Shown: piece after piece, positions 1 to 8,742 of the stretch
Layout of the letters: each line of letters opens with the position of its first letter
How positions within the stretch are numbered: the stretch's first letter is position 1
Program-made: the position numbers and the translations under genes
Assembly (NCBI GenBank): GCA_028691835.1
Contig: JAQUYN010000011.1
Coordinates: forward strand, 1-46,539
Direction of reading: 5' to 3'
From: Alphaproteobacteria bacterium
Lineage (GTDB): Bacteria > Pseudomonadota > Alphaproteobacteria > UBA9219
DNA length: 46,539 nucleotides
The notes under the pieces: model-generated
Seen by the model: the letters and a program-made list of their open reading frames with translations, nothing else
The model's database searches: none
What the model was told of the DNA's origin: nothing

Positions 1-950
1 TCCGTCCATGCCCCCGTTCCCAAATTATAGAGATAGGCATTCCCCCTATAGCTTGAAATACGATAAGCCCCGATCAAAGCATAAGTGTCACTCAAAGCAA
101 CCGCATAACCAAAGTAAGAAGAACTCGCCAAACCCGTAATCGGTTGCCCCGCTGTTGTGGCCAGATCTGTCCATGCTCCCGTTCCCAAATTATAGAGATA
201 GGCAGTCCCTCTGGTGCTTGAAACACCATAGGCTCCAATGAGCGCATAGTTATCATTCAGCGCAACATCAGTACCAAAATAGGAAGAACTCGCCAAACCC
301 GTAATCGGCTGCCCCGCTGTCGTCGCCAGATCCGTCCATGCCCCCGTTCCCAAATTATAGAGATAGGCATTACCCCTATAGATTGAAATACGATAAGCCC
401 CGATCAAAGCATAAGTGTCACTCAAAGCAACCGCATAACCAAAATAGGAAGAACCCGCCAAAGCCGTAATCGGCTGCCCCGCTGTTGTAGCCAGATCCGT
501 CCATGCCCCCGTTCCCAAATTATAGAGATAGGCATTCCCCCTATAGCTTGAAATACGATAAGCCCCGATCAAAGCATAAGTGTCACTCAAAGCAACCGCA
601 GAACCAAAGTAAGAAGAACTCTCCAAACCCGTAATCGGTTGCCCCGCTGTTGTGGCCAGATCTGTCCATGCTCCCGTTCCCAAATTATAGAGATAGGCAT
701 TACCCCTAGTGCTTGAAACGCCATGGGCTCCAATGAGCGCATAGTTATCATTCAGCGCAACATCAGTACCAAAATAGGAAGAACTCGCCAAACCCGTAAT
801 CGGCTGCCCTGTCGTTGTCGCCAAATCTGTCCAAAGGCCTGTAAGAAGATTATATAGATAAGCGTCCCCACGTGAGTACGACACTTTATACGACGAAATC
901 AGCGCATAGTTATTATTCAGCGCAACAGCATATCCAAACGAACCACTGGC
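1..950 (-). repeat. 165-bp (55-residue) in-frame tandem repeats, FG-GAP-like
   Basis: Units start at 1, 166, 331, 496, 661 and 826, an exact 165-bp period, and continue past the window edge. Each encodes a unit with the cores 'GNAYLYNLGTGAWTDL' and 'SYFGYAVALSDTYALIGAY', close to the FG-GAP pattern (F-G..VA...YA.IGA) of beta-propeller blades. There are two sub-types: units at 1, 331 and 496 carry 'SDTYALIGAYRISSYRG'; those at 166 and 661 carry 'NDNYALIGAHGVSSTRG' or a close variant. The unit at 826 is the most diverged and forms the N-terminal edge of the array. The order and near identity of 1-330 with 496-825 point to recent multi-unit duplication. Assembly across this array may be unreliable. 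Confidence 0.92.
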
Positions 951-2642
951 ATCTAAGCTCGCCGTACTTGAAATATCCCCCGTGTCAGTCAACAACGCCT
1001 TAAACACCTCGAACGAGGCGACGGGGTCACCAATAACAACGTTCATGGGGTCGATAAGAAGAAAGCCATCTGCGCCGCTAGCATGACGTGCGCCGAATGA
1101 TAAGCCGTTGCTGGCTGCGATTTGCACATTCAACTCACCCGCCGAGGATAGCTCGACGCGTCCACCGTCACCGCCCGCACTACCGCCACGCGCATAAATT
1201 GATCCGTAGAATGATGTTGTGTCTTGCGACCATAAGACAACTTCGCCGCCATTGCCCTTATCTGTCGCGTCTGCCGTTAACGTTGTCTTTGTATCAACCG
1301 TCGTGGTGTTCGCGCACATCAAATCCGCCGCACCCTGCCAACTGCCGCCAACATGAATTGTGCCGCCACCAAAGGCACCCGCCGCGCTGACTTGTGCGCC
1401 CAGCAATACCGCCGACAGCTTGCCCGATATTTCGACCTTACCGCCCACGCCCGTCGTACCGTTCGCCTGCACGGCGCCAGACACCAAAACCGAGCCCAAT
1501 TGCGAGAGGATCCGAACCTGCCCGCCCGTTGCGCCATTCGCGCTAACATTAGAGAGCGCCGACAGCATCACCATTGTTACGCCATTGATCTGCACGAGGC
1601 CGCCTGCGCTGTCCGCGTTATCTGCGCTGACAGCGCCCGACAAACTAATATAATCCGCAGTGAGGTTTATGTTTGCATCCGCGCCCGAAGACTTGACAGC
1701 TCCCCCCCCTGTCAGCCAGCCCGTCGTCACATCAATCTGCCCTCCTTCAACGCTGCTGCCCGCATCGAGAAAGACGCTTCCATCAGAAGACTCTAAGGTC
1801 ACGCTGTCTGCGCGCACGATCCCCTCATTGACAATCGATGCCGCAAGATCGCTGGCCGCACGCGCCGACAGATAAACCGATCCATCAGCCGCTTCGATCA
1901 ATGCGCCCTGTTTATTCGTGATGCTGGCATCCACGCTGGCTGCATCAACTTCAATCGACACCAACCCACTTTGCGTCAAAGGAACGCTTACGCGTTCGCC
2001 AGCCGCTGCGACCACTTTGCCCACAGGCGCCTTGATCGTTCCCACATTCGTGACCTTCGCGCCCAGCAATAAGACATACCCGCCAGAAGTCGCTTGAATC
2101 GTTCCTTCATTCACAATCTCGCCCGTCGCACCTTGACGAACATCAACGTGCTCCCCCGCTTCAAAATCTGCGTCCGTTATGTCCATTGTCGAAGCCACAA
2201 GCCCGGCCACATTGACCTGCGAACCCGCCCCAAAGATCACGCCATTCGGGTTCACAATATAAACCTGCCCGTTCGCACTCAGCCGCCCCATAATCTGAGA
2301 CGCATCGCCAGCGATAACACGGTTCAACGTCGCCGAGCTGCTGTTTGGCTGCTGAAACGTCACCGAGGCCGATGAGCCAATATCAAAACCGCCCCAATTG
2401 ATAATGGCCTTATCCGTACTTTGTTGAACCGTCATGGCGCTACCCGCGCTACTTACGCTGGCCTGCCCAGACACGACCGACGGGTTTTGCGGCAACGCTG
2501 TCTCCGCAGGCACGGCTGCCTGCGTCAAAGCCAACGGCAATACACTCATCGCCAACAAGAGGGCAGCCAAAAACATCCGCCCGCGCCAACTTCTTTCTGG
2601 CACGACAGTTCTCTGCTCCGTTTCCTTGTTAGTTTTATGCAT
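1..2642 (-). CDS. TpsA-type secreted adhesin (filamentous haemagglutinin-like), C-terminus beyond window
   Basis: The minus-strand frame is open from the ATG at 2642 to the window edge (880 codons, no stop), so the 3' end is missing. An AGGTGG ribosome site precedes the start. The product has a long N-terminal signal region (hydrophobic about residues 24-43). A two-partner-secretion domain follows, with the hallmark NPNGVIFG at 131-138 and a preceding 'GGFDIG' segment. The central region is Gly/Ser/Val-rich, typical of a beta-helix, with motifs such as 'VVLWS', 'ARGGSAGGDGGRVE' and 'DGFLLIDP' that are common in large TPS exoproteins. From about residue 565 it changes to 55-residue tandem repeats. 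It lies 70 bp downstream of its translocator gene, so the two are expected to be co-transcribed and the adhesin exported by it. The exported role (adhesion, biofilm or contact) is inferred from the family. Confidence 0.88.
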   Translation of the reverse strand, partial: MHKTNKETEQRTVVPERSWRGRMFLAALLLAMSVLPLALTQAAVPAETALPQNPSVVSGQASVSSAGSAMTVQQSTDKAIINWGGFDIGSSASVTFQQPNSSSATLNRVIAGDASQIMGRLSANGQVYIVNPNGVIFGAGSQVNVAGLVASTMDITDADFEAGEHVDVRQGATGEIVNEGTIQATSGGYVLLLGAKVTNVGTIKAPVGKVVAAAGERVSVPLTQSGLVSIEVDAASVDASITNKQGALIEAADGSVYLSARAASDLAASIVNEGIVRADSVTLESSDGSVFLDAGSSVEGGQIDVTTGWLTGGGAVKSSGADANINLTADYISLSGAVSADNADSAGGLVQINGVTMVMLSALSNVSANGATGGQVRILSQLGSVLVSGAVQANGTTGVGGKVEISGKLSAVLLGAQVSAAGAFGGGTIHVGGSWQGAADLMCANTTTVDTKTTLTADATDKGNGGEVVLWSQDTTSFYGSIYARGGSAGGDGGRVELSSAGELNVQIAASNGLSFGARHASGADGFLLIDPMNVVIGDPVASFEVFKALLTDTGDISSTASLDASGSFGYAVALNNNYALISSYKVSYSRGDAYLYNLLTGLWTDLATTTGQPITGLASSSYFGTDVALNDNYALIGAHGVSSTRGNAYLYNLGTGAWTDLATTAGQPITGLESSSYFGSAVALSDTYALIGAYRISSYRGNAYLYNLGTGAWTDLATTAGQPITALAGSSYFGYAVALSDTYALIGAYRISIYRGNAYLYNLGTGAWTDLATTAGQPITGLASSSYFGTDVALNDNYALIGAYGVSSTRGTAYLYNLGTGAWTDLATTAGQPITGLASSSYFGYAVALSDTYALIGAYRISSYRGNAYLYNLGTGAWT

Positions 2643-2712
2643 CACCACCTACTTTATTCTCCAATACGACACTTAGAAGCCTCTCCAATCCACCCTTCAA
2701 GAACAAGCTTTC

Positions 2713-4614
2713 CTAAAACTGCATCGAAAGCGATACCCACAAACGATAAGCCTTTTTCACATTTTCTGAATCCGTACCAGACGATGTCAAACCAGGATTG
2801 TCCCCTATCTGATGGGCAAAGGTCGTTTTGATCTGGAACCCTTGGTAAACCGCCTCAAGTCCAGCCCCAGCATCCTGCAAGACATAGGATAAGGGCACGC
2901 CGTCATTAGTAAAACTTGTTACATAGCGCTGGACCCAACCCACGTCATAAAAAACGCCAAAGCGCATCCCACCGGGCAGGATATACCCTGTTTCCGCTTG
3001 AAAAATACCACCATGATCACCCATAGCTTCGCCTGAGCCAAACCCCCGCAAACCGTTTTCGCCACCCAGCGAAATCTTCTCCATCGAATCGAGGTTCTTG
3101 ACGGCGGCTTGCGCCTTTAAGGCCGTAGAAAAATCGAAACTGTCGATCTTCCCGGTGCCTTTGAACCATTTGGCATTTGCTGTCACTTTTGCAAAAGGAC
3201 CGTTAACATCGGCCCCATCTTTATCTTGCTGATAGCTTGAACTATTGCCGCTCAAATCGAAAGCACCGAACACCAAAGCAGCATCAGCCTGCACCTGCAT
3301 ATCTTGTGCTATCTTCTGATCATGCTTAACTTGCGCACGAATTTCATAGGCCATTTTATTTGACAACTCGATGTCTTCATCAAAGCGGTCGGTCTGAAAC
3401 TTCATCAACCAGTCAACACGTCCATCAGAGACATGGTCCTTCCCCGTCACCAAAGGTCTTAAAACGCCCACACCTAACTCAAAAGATTCCCCTTGCGACG
3501 TACTGTCTGCTGTTACCTCTTTGATGGCGTTATAGTGCATTGCAGAGGCCCAACCAGCTAAACGAACCCCCCATGCTGAAACAGGCACTTCATAATCGAC
3601 ACGACCGAATAAAACACCAGAACCAAGTTCAGTATGAAAAATATCACCTGTTTTTAAAAGCAAACCACTAAGACGATCCCCGGGAAAAGCAACCTGATGA
3701 GCCAAAACTGAACCAAGAAAACGATCTCGTCCAAACGACCTCATGCCGTTATTGTCATAACGCACCAAGGATTGGATCTCTTGATCAGGGTGTTCAGTCA
3801 TAACAGCTTTTACGTCCATCAAGGTCGGCGTCACAGGTATCAAGGCGAGGCGTATGGCATAATCCCCCAAACGCAAGCGATGCTGTATCTTCGCATCCAT
3901 TTCGATAAGGTTGATAATGTCACCACGAGAAAATGCGCGCATAATATCTGATTTGATGCTTTCACGTGTTGCTTGTGAAAGCGTTTTCCCCTTTGGATCT
4001 TCGATAAGAACCTGCCGCACTCCAATCTCTTGAATCTTCAAGATCAACACACTGGGGGATCCAATCCCGCCTTGCGGAACAACACTAACCGTGACATGGG
4101 CAAGGCGTCCGCTTTGCAAAAACAAATCCCAGATGTCTCGACGTAATTTTATAATTTCTTGTTGTGTGATTTTCTCTTTTTGATAAAAAGTTTTCTTCGC
4201 CAGAGCATCGATTTCACTATTGAAACACGGCGATTCAACAAAAACGCTGCCAATCGAAGCCGCCAAAACTTCTTCATCGGGAACTGGTTTATCCAAAGAC
4301 CAGACAGGTTCAACATCTAGGCTAGGCAAAGCACCAACACGAGGCGTTTGAGCCGGTAATTGCTTCTGCGCCTCCTCATCAGGCGAGGTTCGTTGCAGAT
4401 ATTCTCCCCCTTCGCGTTGACGACGATCCTCACGCTCTCGCTCGAGCCTCATAAGATCATCTTCAAGTGTACGAGACAAGGCTCCAGCGTCAGGCCCCAC
4501 ATGGACGGCCTGCGCTTGAATCGTCCCTGAGTATAAACTGAAGATCAGCGCACAGATCACGAAAAGGGGTTCCCGAAAAATCCCTATTCTTCTGGTAAAA
4601 TCAAAGCAACACAT
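2713..4614 (-). CDS. TpsB-type outer-membrane translocator (FhaC/ShlB family)
   Basis: The 633-residue product has a signal peptide (hydrophobic about 17-29, likely cleavage after 'TIQAQA'). A charged linker is followed by POTRA-like modules (about 95-270) and a C-terminal 16-strand barrel region. The barrel contains 'LRGFGSGEAMGD' near residue 522, the conserved L6-loop motif (VRGY/LRGF...GD) of two-partner secretion porins. The protein ends in Phe ('LWVSLSMQF'), as usual for outer-membrane barrels. It would fold in the outer membrane and export the adhesin encoded 70 bp downstream. The first ATG has no clear ribosome site; a GTG at 4560 after a GGGAA stretch would remove 18 residues and leave a cleaner signal peptide. 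Family assignment is firm; the exact start is not. Confidence 0.9.
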   Translation of the reverse strand: MCCFDFTRRIGIFREPLFVICALIFSLYSGTIQAQAVHVGPDAGALSRTLEDDLMRLEREREDRRQREGGEYLQRTSPDEEAQKQLPAQTPRVGALPSLDVEPVWSLDKPVPDEEVLAASIGSVFVESPCFNSEIDALAKKTFYQKEKITQQEIIKLRRDIWDLFLQSGRLAHVTVSVVPQGGIGSPSVLILKIQEIGVRQVLIEDPKGKTLSQATRESIKSDIMRAFSRGDIINLIEMDAKIQHRLRLGDYAIRLALIPVTPTLMDVKAVMTEHPDQEIQSLVRYDNNGMRSFGRDRFLGSVLAHQVAFPGDRLSGLLLKTGDIFHTELGSGVLFGRVDYEVPVSAWGVRLAGWASAMHYNAIKEVTADSTSQGESFELGVGVLRPLVTGKDHVSDGRVDWLMKFQTDRFDEDIELSNKMAYEIRAQVKHDQKIAQDMQVQADAALVFGAFDLSGNSSSYQQDKDGADVNGPFAKVTANAKWFKGTGKIDSFDFSTALKAQAAVKNLDSMEKISLGGENGLRGFGSGEAMGDHGGIFQAETGYILPGGMRFGVFYDVGWVQRYVTSFTNDGVPLSYVLQDAGAGLEAVYQGFQIKTTFAHQIGDNPGLTSSGTDSENVKKAYRLWVSLSMQF

Positions 4615-4788
4615 TAGCCGTCATGACCTATAAAAGCCTTGCCTTTCCTCAGTTCACACGTATCAAACACAGCACGTTCACACGACCACTACTGACACAA
4701 CGCTGCAAAGCAGCTGTTCTGCTGATCAAACGTCACCCCTTCAACAAGCCCATGTCAAAATCACATCAGGCGCTTAGAAACTGCTCGC

Positions 4789-5460
4789 TTAGAAACCGCT
4801 CAAATCCATTTTCTTAATATCTGGATTTTTCGAGTCCTTCTCATAGCTAAGAGAAACAACTGCGATCCCATCGATGTTGGCGGCCAAAGCTTCATTCGCG
4901 TCTTTTGAACCTTTCTTCGCATCCTTGGGTTTCATCATCTTGACTGGCGAAGCCAATAACGTCACAGCACTTCCCGACGGGTTTTGCCCCCTAAAGAAAA
5001 TGATCGTGTTGTCTTCACCTTCTTTGGCCTGGCTCATCACACGGTTCGTAATCGTTTCGTTTTTACCCCATGAACCTTGACTAAAATGCCCGGCCAAGCC
5101 AGCAATCCCTTGCATCGCAACGCCACGCGTTTCCATAGTTGTTCTTTCAGGAAAACGCCAACTGACAATAACTTGTGTCAAGCAATTGCATTTACTGCCG
5201 AGCACATAACTGACTTCGGCAGGCAAACTCAGCGGCTCAAAACTTTTCAGATCAACCGACAAAACCGTAACGCCAGCCGTCTTATCAATATTCTTTTTAA
5301 CCTGCGCGGCACTGACCTTCAGATCTTTTTGCGCGGCCTCGGCAACTTGTGCTTCTTTTTGGCCAAACTCAGCACTGCGAAATCCGGTTATCTCCATCGC
5401 TTGAGCTCCGCTCGCCCAAAGGCACATCACACTCAGCGCTGTAAGAATTTGTTTCTTCAT
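4789..5460 (-). CDS. secreted protein of unknown function upstream of the TPS pair
   Basis: I chose the ATG at 5460 because GAGGGAGAGGGAG lies just upstream and it opens directly into a signal peptide (hydrophobic residues 5-18, cleavage expected after 'ASGAQA'). An in-frame ATG at 5499 would bury that signal. The mature part (about 200 residues) is soluble and lysine-rich, with one Cys pair ('SKCNCLTQ') and no domain I recognise. It sits on the same strand as tpsB, 174 bp upstream, so it may share a transcript and could be an accessory periplasmic factor; that is inference from position only. Confidence 0.72.
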   Translation of the reverse strand: MKKQILTALSVMCLWASGAQAMEITGFRSAEFGQKEAQVAEAAQKDLKVSAAQVKKNIDKTAGVTVLSVDLKSFEPLSLPAEVSYVLGSKCNCLTQVIVSWRFPERTTMETRGVAMQGIAGLAGHFSQGSWGKNETITNRVMSQAKEGEDNTIIFFRGQNPSGSAVTLLASPVKMMKPKDAKKGSKDANEALAANIDGIAVVSLSYEKDSKNPDIKKMDLSGF

Positions 5461-5906
5461 CTCCCTCTCCCTCATTTTTAGTCTTTTATGTAAGCCCAAA
5501 AGGGAGGCCCCTTCATCGGTCCTCCCCCTTCTAAAACACTGAATTATTACTGATAGCTATTCACTTAGCAAACCGGTCGGTTAACGAAGAGAATCAATGC
5601 TAAATCATCTGTCGGTTAACTATGGGGGAACTCAAGCGCATGCGCAAGAAACTTTGAACAATAAATGTAAGGATAAACTGCTAAACCTTTCAAAGAGAGC
5701 ACCGGGAAAATTGATCCAGCCATCATTTAACGATGAATCTCTTTTTATGGCTCAAAACAGCCCTTGACCCTGCGAAGGTTAATTTGATGAAACAATTGCT
5801 CCCTCTTGACACAAGAAGGAACAGAAGGGCACAATCAACCACACACGAATAGACAAGATAAGTTTGTTTTACGTCATTATTTATATAGTTAATTTAGGAG
5901 ATCTCT
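5461..5906. promoter_or_regulatory. divergent intergenic region with paired GTCGGTTAAC boxes
   Basis: This 446-bp gap lies between the minus-strand secreted-protein gene and a plus-strand secreted-protein gene. The decamer GTCGGTTAAC occurs twice in direct orientation, at 5576-5585 and 5611-5620, exactly 35 bp apart. The spacing is near three helical turns and would suit a regulator binding in tandem. I see no other gene here. A regulatory role is inferred. Confidence 0.4.
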
Positions 5907-6317
5907 ATGAACTTCTACAGATTTGCTTTAATTACTTTGCTCACCTTCATCGCCATCCCCGCGCAAGCTGGCCCGTCGGCAATGGACAGAATTCAGCCAA
6001 CATTAGATCTCGAAAAGAAAATCGCATACCAGCAAGGGCAATTTGCTACGCTCTCTGAACGCTGTGGAACGGACGTTGATCGCAAAGTTATTCATGGTTC
6101 AGTTAAGGCGTGGCGCACAGAAACATTCACCAATTACAAAGGCACATCTGCTGAATTGAAACAGCTTGAGGATTCTTTTGACCGCGCTCAGGCAGAAGTC
6201 GTGGCTGATCCAAACGCTTGTGTCGGCTGGGACAAACAAGTGTCGGCAACAGTCCGTAGCATTCGACAGCTCGCGCAATATGGCAATGCGGTTCAAGTCA
6301 AGCAATTGGAGCGCTAA
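5907..6317 (+). CDS. small secreted protein, unknown function
   Basis: The 136-residue product starts at an ATG six bases after an AGGAG ribosome site (5896-5900). It has a clear signal peptide (hydrophobic residues 6-18, cleavage after 'IPAQA'). The mature protein is about 115 residues, mostly helical by composition, with two cysteines ('SERCGTD' and 'PNACVGW') that could form a disulphide in the periplasm. I do not recognise the family. It stands alone and is followed at once by a strong bidirectional terminator shared with the convergent gene. Confidence 0.75.
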   Translation: MNFYRFALITLLTFIAIPAQAGPSAMDRIQPTLDLEKKIAYQQGQFATLSERCGTDVDRKVIHGSVKAWRTETFTNYKGTSAELKQLEDSFDRAQAEVVADPNACVGWDKQVSATVRSIRQLAQYGNAVQVKQLER

Positions 6318-6340
6318 ACCAAAACGCATTCATGCCGTAC

Positions 6341-6375
6341 AAAAAAACCCGCAGCTTTCACTGCGGGTTTTTTTG
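6341..6375. terminator. bidirectional Rho-independent terminator
   Basis: Stem CCCGCAG / CTGCGGG (6348-6354 and 6361-6367) with a 6-base loop, an A-run on the left and a T-run on the right. It serves both the plus-strand gene ending at 6317 and the minus-strand gene ending at 6396. Confidence 0.9.
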
Positions 6376-6395
6376 TTGGGATCAGCTTGCCTGCT

Positions 6396-7193
6396 TTAGA
6401 GACGGCGCAAAGATCCATTCGCATAACGCCACACGCTATTCAACGCAACGTCATTAAAGCCGTTTTTAAAGTTGATGTATAACAAGTGATTGTGCACGCT
6501 TGCCTCAAAGACATCCGAGCAATTACCAATTTCTTGAGGCCCAACAAACGTATTGTTACTACGCAGAGTCAACAAGAAATTACGATGTGAGCATATCCCA
6601 TCGCCGTTGGACGTCGTAATAATGACGGCATCCTCATTACCCAAATTAAATGTCCTAGAAATTTGGGGGAAGTTCGGTTGATTTTTAGCAAACAGAACTG
6701 GCGCACCGTTCAGCGTGATTGAGAAATTGCTGAGGGAACCTGCACGGTCTTCATGGACATCAACTTTAGCAAATCGACTGGGAATACTGTACATATTCGC
6801 AACATGCCAACGATTTCCCCAATCAACGATAGGACTGTGCATCTCTGCACGTGAACCGATATTATAGTAATTGCTATAGCCGAGATAAGCATTTCCATAA
6901 TATGAGGAGTTACGAACGCCATAATCCATACGTATCAAAAGATTCGCTGTTTCAGGTGTCAAAACGCCGCTTACAATCAATCCGTTGTTACGTTGAAACT
7001 CTTGAAGAGCGGCTCGTGTAACAGAACCAAGAATGCCGTCATAACGATCCGCAAAATAGCCTAGCTCCGCGAGTTGCATTTGAGCTGTGCGAATTGATTC
7101 TGAACTTTTAAGAGCTGTGGCATGAGCCGATGAGGTCGAAACAAGCGCTGCAAGAACACAAGCACAGGTTAAATATCGCATAGATTTAGACAT
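6396..7193 (-). CDS. secreted peptidoglycan-binding-domain protein
   Basis: The start at 7193 ('MSKSMRYLT') is preceded by GGGAG at proper spacing and leads straight into a signal peptide ending 'TSSAHA'. The reading frame is open for 42 more codons upstream, but those lack a ribosome site. Residues about 30-85 match a PG_binding_1 fold: 'AQMQLAELGYFADRYDGI', then 'TRAALQEFQRNNGL' and 'GVLTPETANLL'. The remaining 180 residues are Asn/Tyr-rich and unrecognised, ending in 'VWRYANGSLRRL'. It likely sits in the periplasm attached to the cell wall. What the C-terminal part does is unknown. Confidence 0.82.
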   Translation of the reverse strand: MSKSMRYLTCACVLAALVSTSSAHATALKSSESIRTAQMQLAELGYFADRYDGILGSVTRAALQEFQRNNGLIVSGVLTPETANLLIRMDYGVRNSSYYGNAYLGYSNYYNIGSRAEMHSPIVDWGNRWHVANMYSIPSRFAKVDVHEDRAGSLSNFSITLNGAPVLFAKNQPNFPQISRTFNLGNEDAVIITTSNGDGICSHRNFLLTLRSNNTFVGPQEIGNCSDVFEASVHNHLLYINFKNGFNDVALNSVWRYANGSLRRL

Positions 7194-7449
7194 ATAAAAT
7201 CTCCCGTAAATTTGATTATTTTCATAAAAGACTGGTTCGTTATTGATTGTGAGAGTAACACACATTTCTTTTTTTATGATTAATGGACTCTTTACAGAGA
7301 ATGAAGAACCTGTAACCATAACATTAATTTGGGATCTTTTTTCCCGTGTTTGATCGCCCCGCCCTCGAAAGAAGGGACGGAAATATAAACAAAAAAAATG
7401 ACTTCACCTATCGCAGTTCAAGAGTTAGGAAATAAAAAATTAAGGGGCT

Positions 7450-7639
7450 GTCATTGCAAGCCCCGCTTTATCGGGGCGCGGCAACGTGTCTCGGCGTAGC
7501 TTCTTAGCGAAGACGACGGATCCATCATCAACACGTAAAGCTTGGCGCAGGCTTCCTCATTCGGTGCTGGATCCCCCTACGCTCCAACGGTGCTGCGGCG
7601 GGACATGTCGCCACGGCCCTCAAGGGGCCTCGCGATGAC
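7450..7639. repeat. 190-bp MITE-like palindromic element (type 2)
   Basis: Its ends are imperfect inverted repeats of about 38 bp: left GTCATTGCAAGCCCC, right the complement of GTCATCGCGAGGCCCC. Each arm holds its own hairpin (left CCCCG/CGGGG, right GGCCCT/AGGGGCC), so the whole can fold as a long stem with side arms. No ORF of note lies inside. The element occupies most of the 681-bp gap between the divergent genes starting at 7193 and 7875; the rest of that gap is AT-rich and shows nothing I can name. Confidence 0.7.
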
Positions 7640-7874
7640 GACCTTTTTTTGATCGTCGGGCCAACTTTTGAAGGGAAAGTCGTATATTCTCATTTGGCGG
7701 CAAATAAAATCCGCTAGCAGACTTCTGAAAATTTTCCCCACCCAAGCCTAACGCTGCAAAAGCATCACAAGCTTAAACTTGATAAGGCCTTACCACCCCT
7801 TCCCTTTATGATCATTTCTGATTAGTCTAAAAGACTCACATTCTTTGTGCCGCTGTTCAACAAGGGGACCTGTC

Positions 7875-8669
7875 ATGATCAAAAAACTCGTTTTGGGACT
7901 TATTGCGCTCATTACCGTCATAATTGTTGCTGTTCTCGTTTTAGGGAGCAACATGGACTCCATCATCAAAGCCAATATTGAAAAGTACGGGACTGAGGCA
8001 ACGAAAGCCGCCACCACGCTTAATAAAGTTCAAATCTCACTGACGTCTGGCATGGGCACGCTTGAGGGATTTATATTAAGTAACCCGGCGGGGTTCAAAT
8101 CCGACAGCGCCATGAGGTTTAACAAAGTCGCTATCGAACTTGATACAAAATCTGTTGTAGGCAACGGCCCCATCGTCATCCGCAAAATCTTGATCGATGC
8201 GCCAGAACTGACCTATGAAGTTCTCAAAAACGGCGGATCTAACCTGCAAACTATTCAGAACAACATCAAGGCCTATGCCGCCTCTTTGACGGGCCCTGCC
8301 CCGGCGACGAAAGCCCCCGCCGAGCCAACCACCGCAGCAACCAGCAAGGACAATGAACGTAAACTCATCGTTGAACATCTGACCATCAGCAATGCCAGAG
8401 TCAAACTCAGCCATGAGCTTTTGGCAGGAAAAAATCTAGTAGATGCGAAAATCCCAACGATTGAACTGTCGAACATCGGCAAGAACAGCGCTGGTGTAAC
8501 GGCAGCCTCACTAGCGCAAATCATCTTGCAAAAGTTGAGCAACAAAGCCATGGAAATCGGCCAAGCCAATCTTGTAAACGAACTTCGTGATCAGGGCCTT
8601 GAATCACTGAAGGGTGCCGTTGAACAAAGTGGCGTTGGCAAAGCCATCGGCAACATCTTCGGAAAATAA
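7875..8669 (+). CDS. AsmA-like membrane-anchored protein
   Basis: The chosen ATG (7875) follows AGGGGACC and opens into an N-terminal transmembrane helix ('VLGLIALITVIIVAVLVLG'). After it comes a short-repeat beta-rich region typical of AsmA/DUF748-type proteins: 'LTSGMGTLEGFILSNPAGF', 'KVAIELDTKSV', 'IVIRKILIDAPELTYEV', and later 'VEHLTISNARVKL'. An Ala/Pro/Thr-rich linker ('ATKAPAEPTTAATSKD') divides two halves. At 264 residues it is much shorter than full AsmA. It would be anchored in the inner membrane and face the periplasm; AsmA-like proteins are linked to lipid transfer and envelope integrity, but the role of this short form is unknown. Confidence 0.75.
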   Translation: MIKKLVLGLIALITVIIVAVLVLGSNMDSIIKANIEKYGTEATKAATTLNKVQISLTSGMGTLEGFILSNPAGFKSDSAMRFNKVAIELDTKSVVGNGPIVIRKILIDAPELTYEVLKNGGSNLQTIQNNIKAYAASLTGPAPATKAPAEPTTAATSKDNERKLIVEHLTISNARVKLSHELLAGKNLVDAKIPTIELSNIGKNSAGVTAASLAQIILQKLSNKAMEIGQANLVNELRDQGLESLKGAVEQSGVGKAIGNIFGK

Positions 8670-8683
8670 TAATCGTTCTCAAT

Positions 8684-8723
8684 AAAAATCCCTGCGGCGC
8701 CAAAGGGAACCGCAGGGATTTTT
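8684..8723. terminator. bidirectional Rho-independent terminator
   Basis: A 14-bp stem, AAAAATCCCTGCGG (8684-8697) with its complement at 8710-8723, closes a 12-base loop. It sits between the convergent AsmA-like gene and glycyl-tRNA synthetase gene and has A- and T-runs for both directions. Confidence 0.92.
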
Positions 8724-8742
8724 ATAGGATCGTCAACGATAC

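Noticed and set aside
1088..2831. several plus-strand ORFs of 70-150 codons opposite the adhesin and translocator genes
   Set aside because: They are antisense shadows of the long minus-strand reading frames and show Arg/His/Pro-rich shadow composition.
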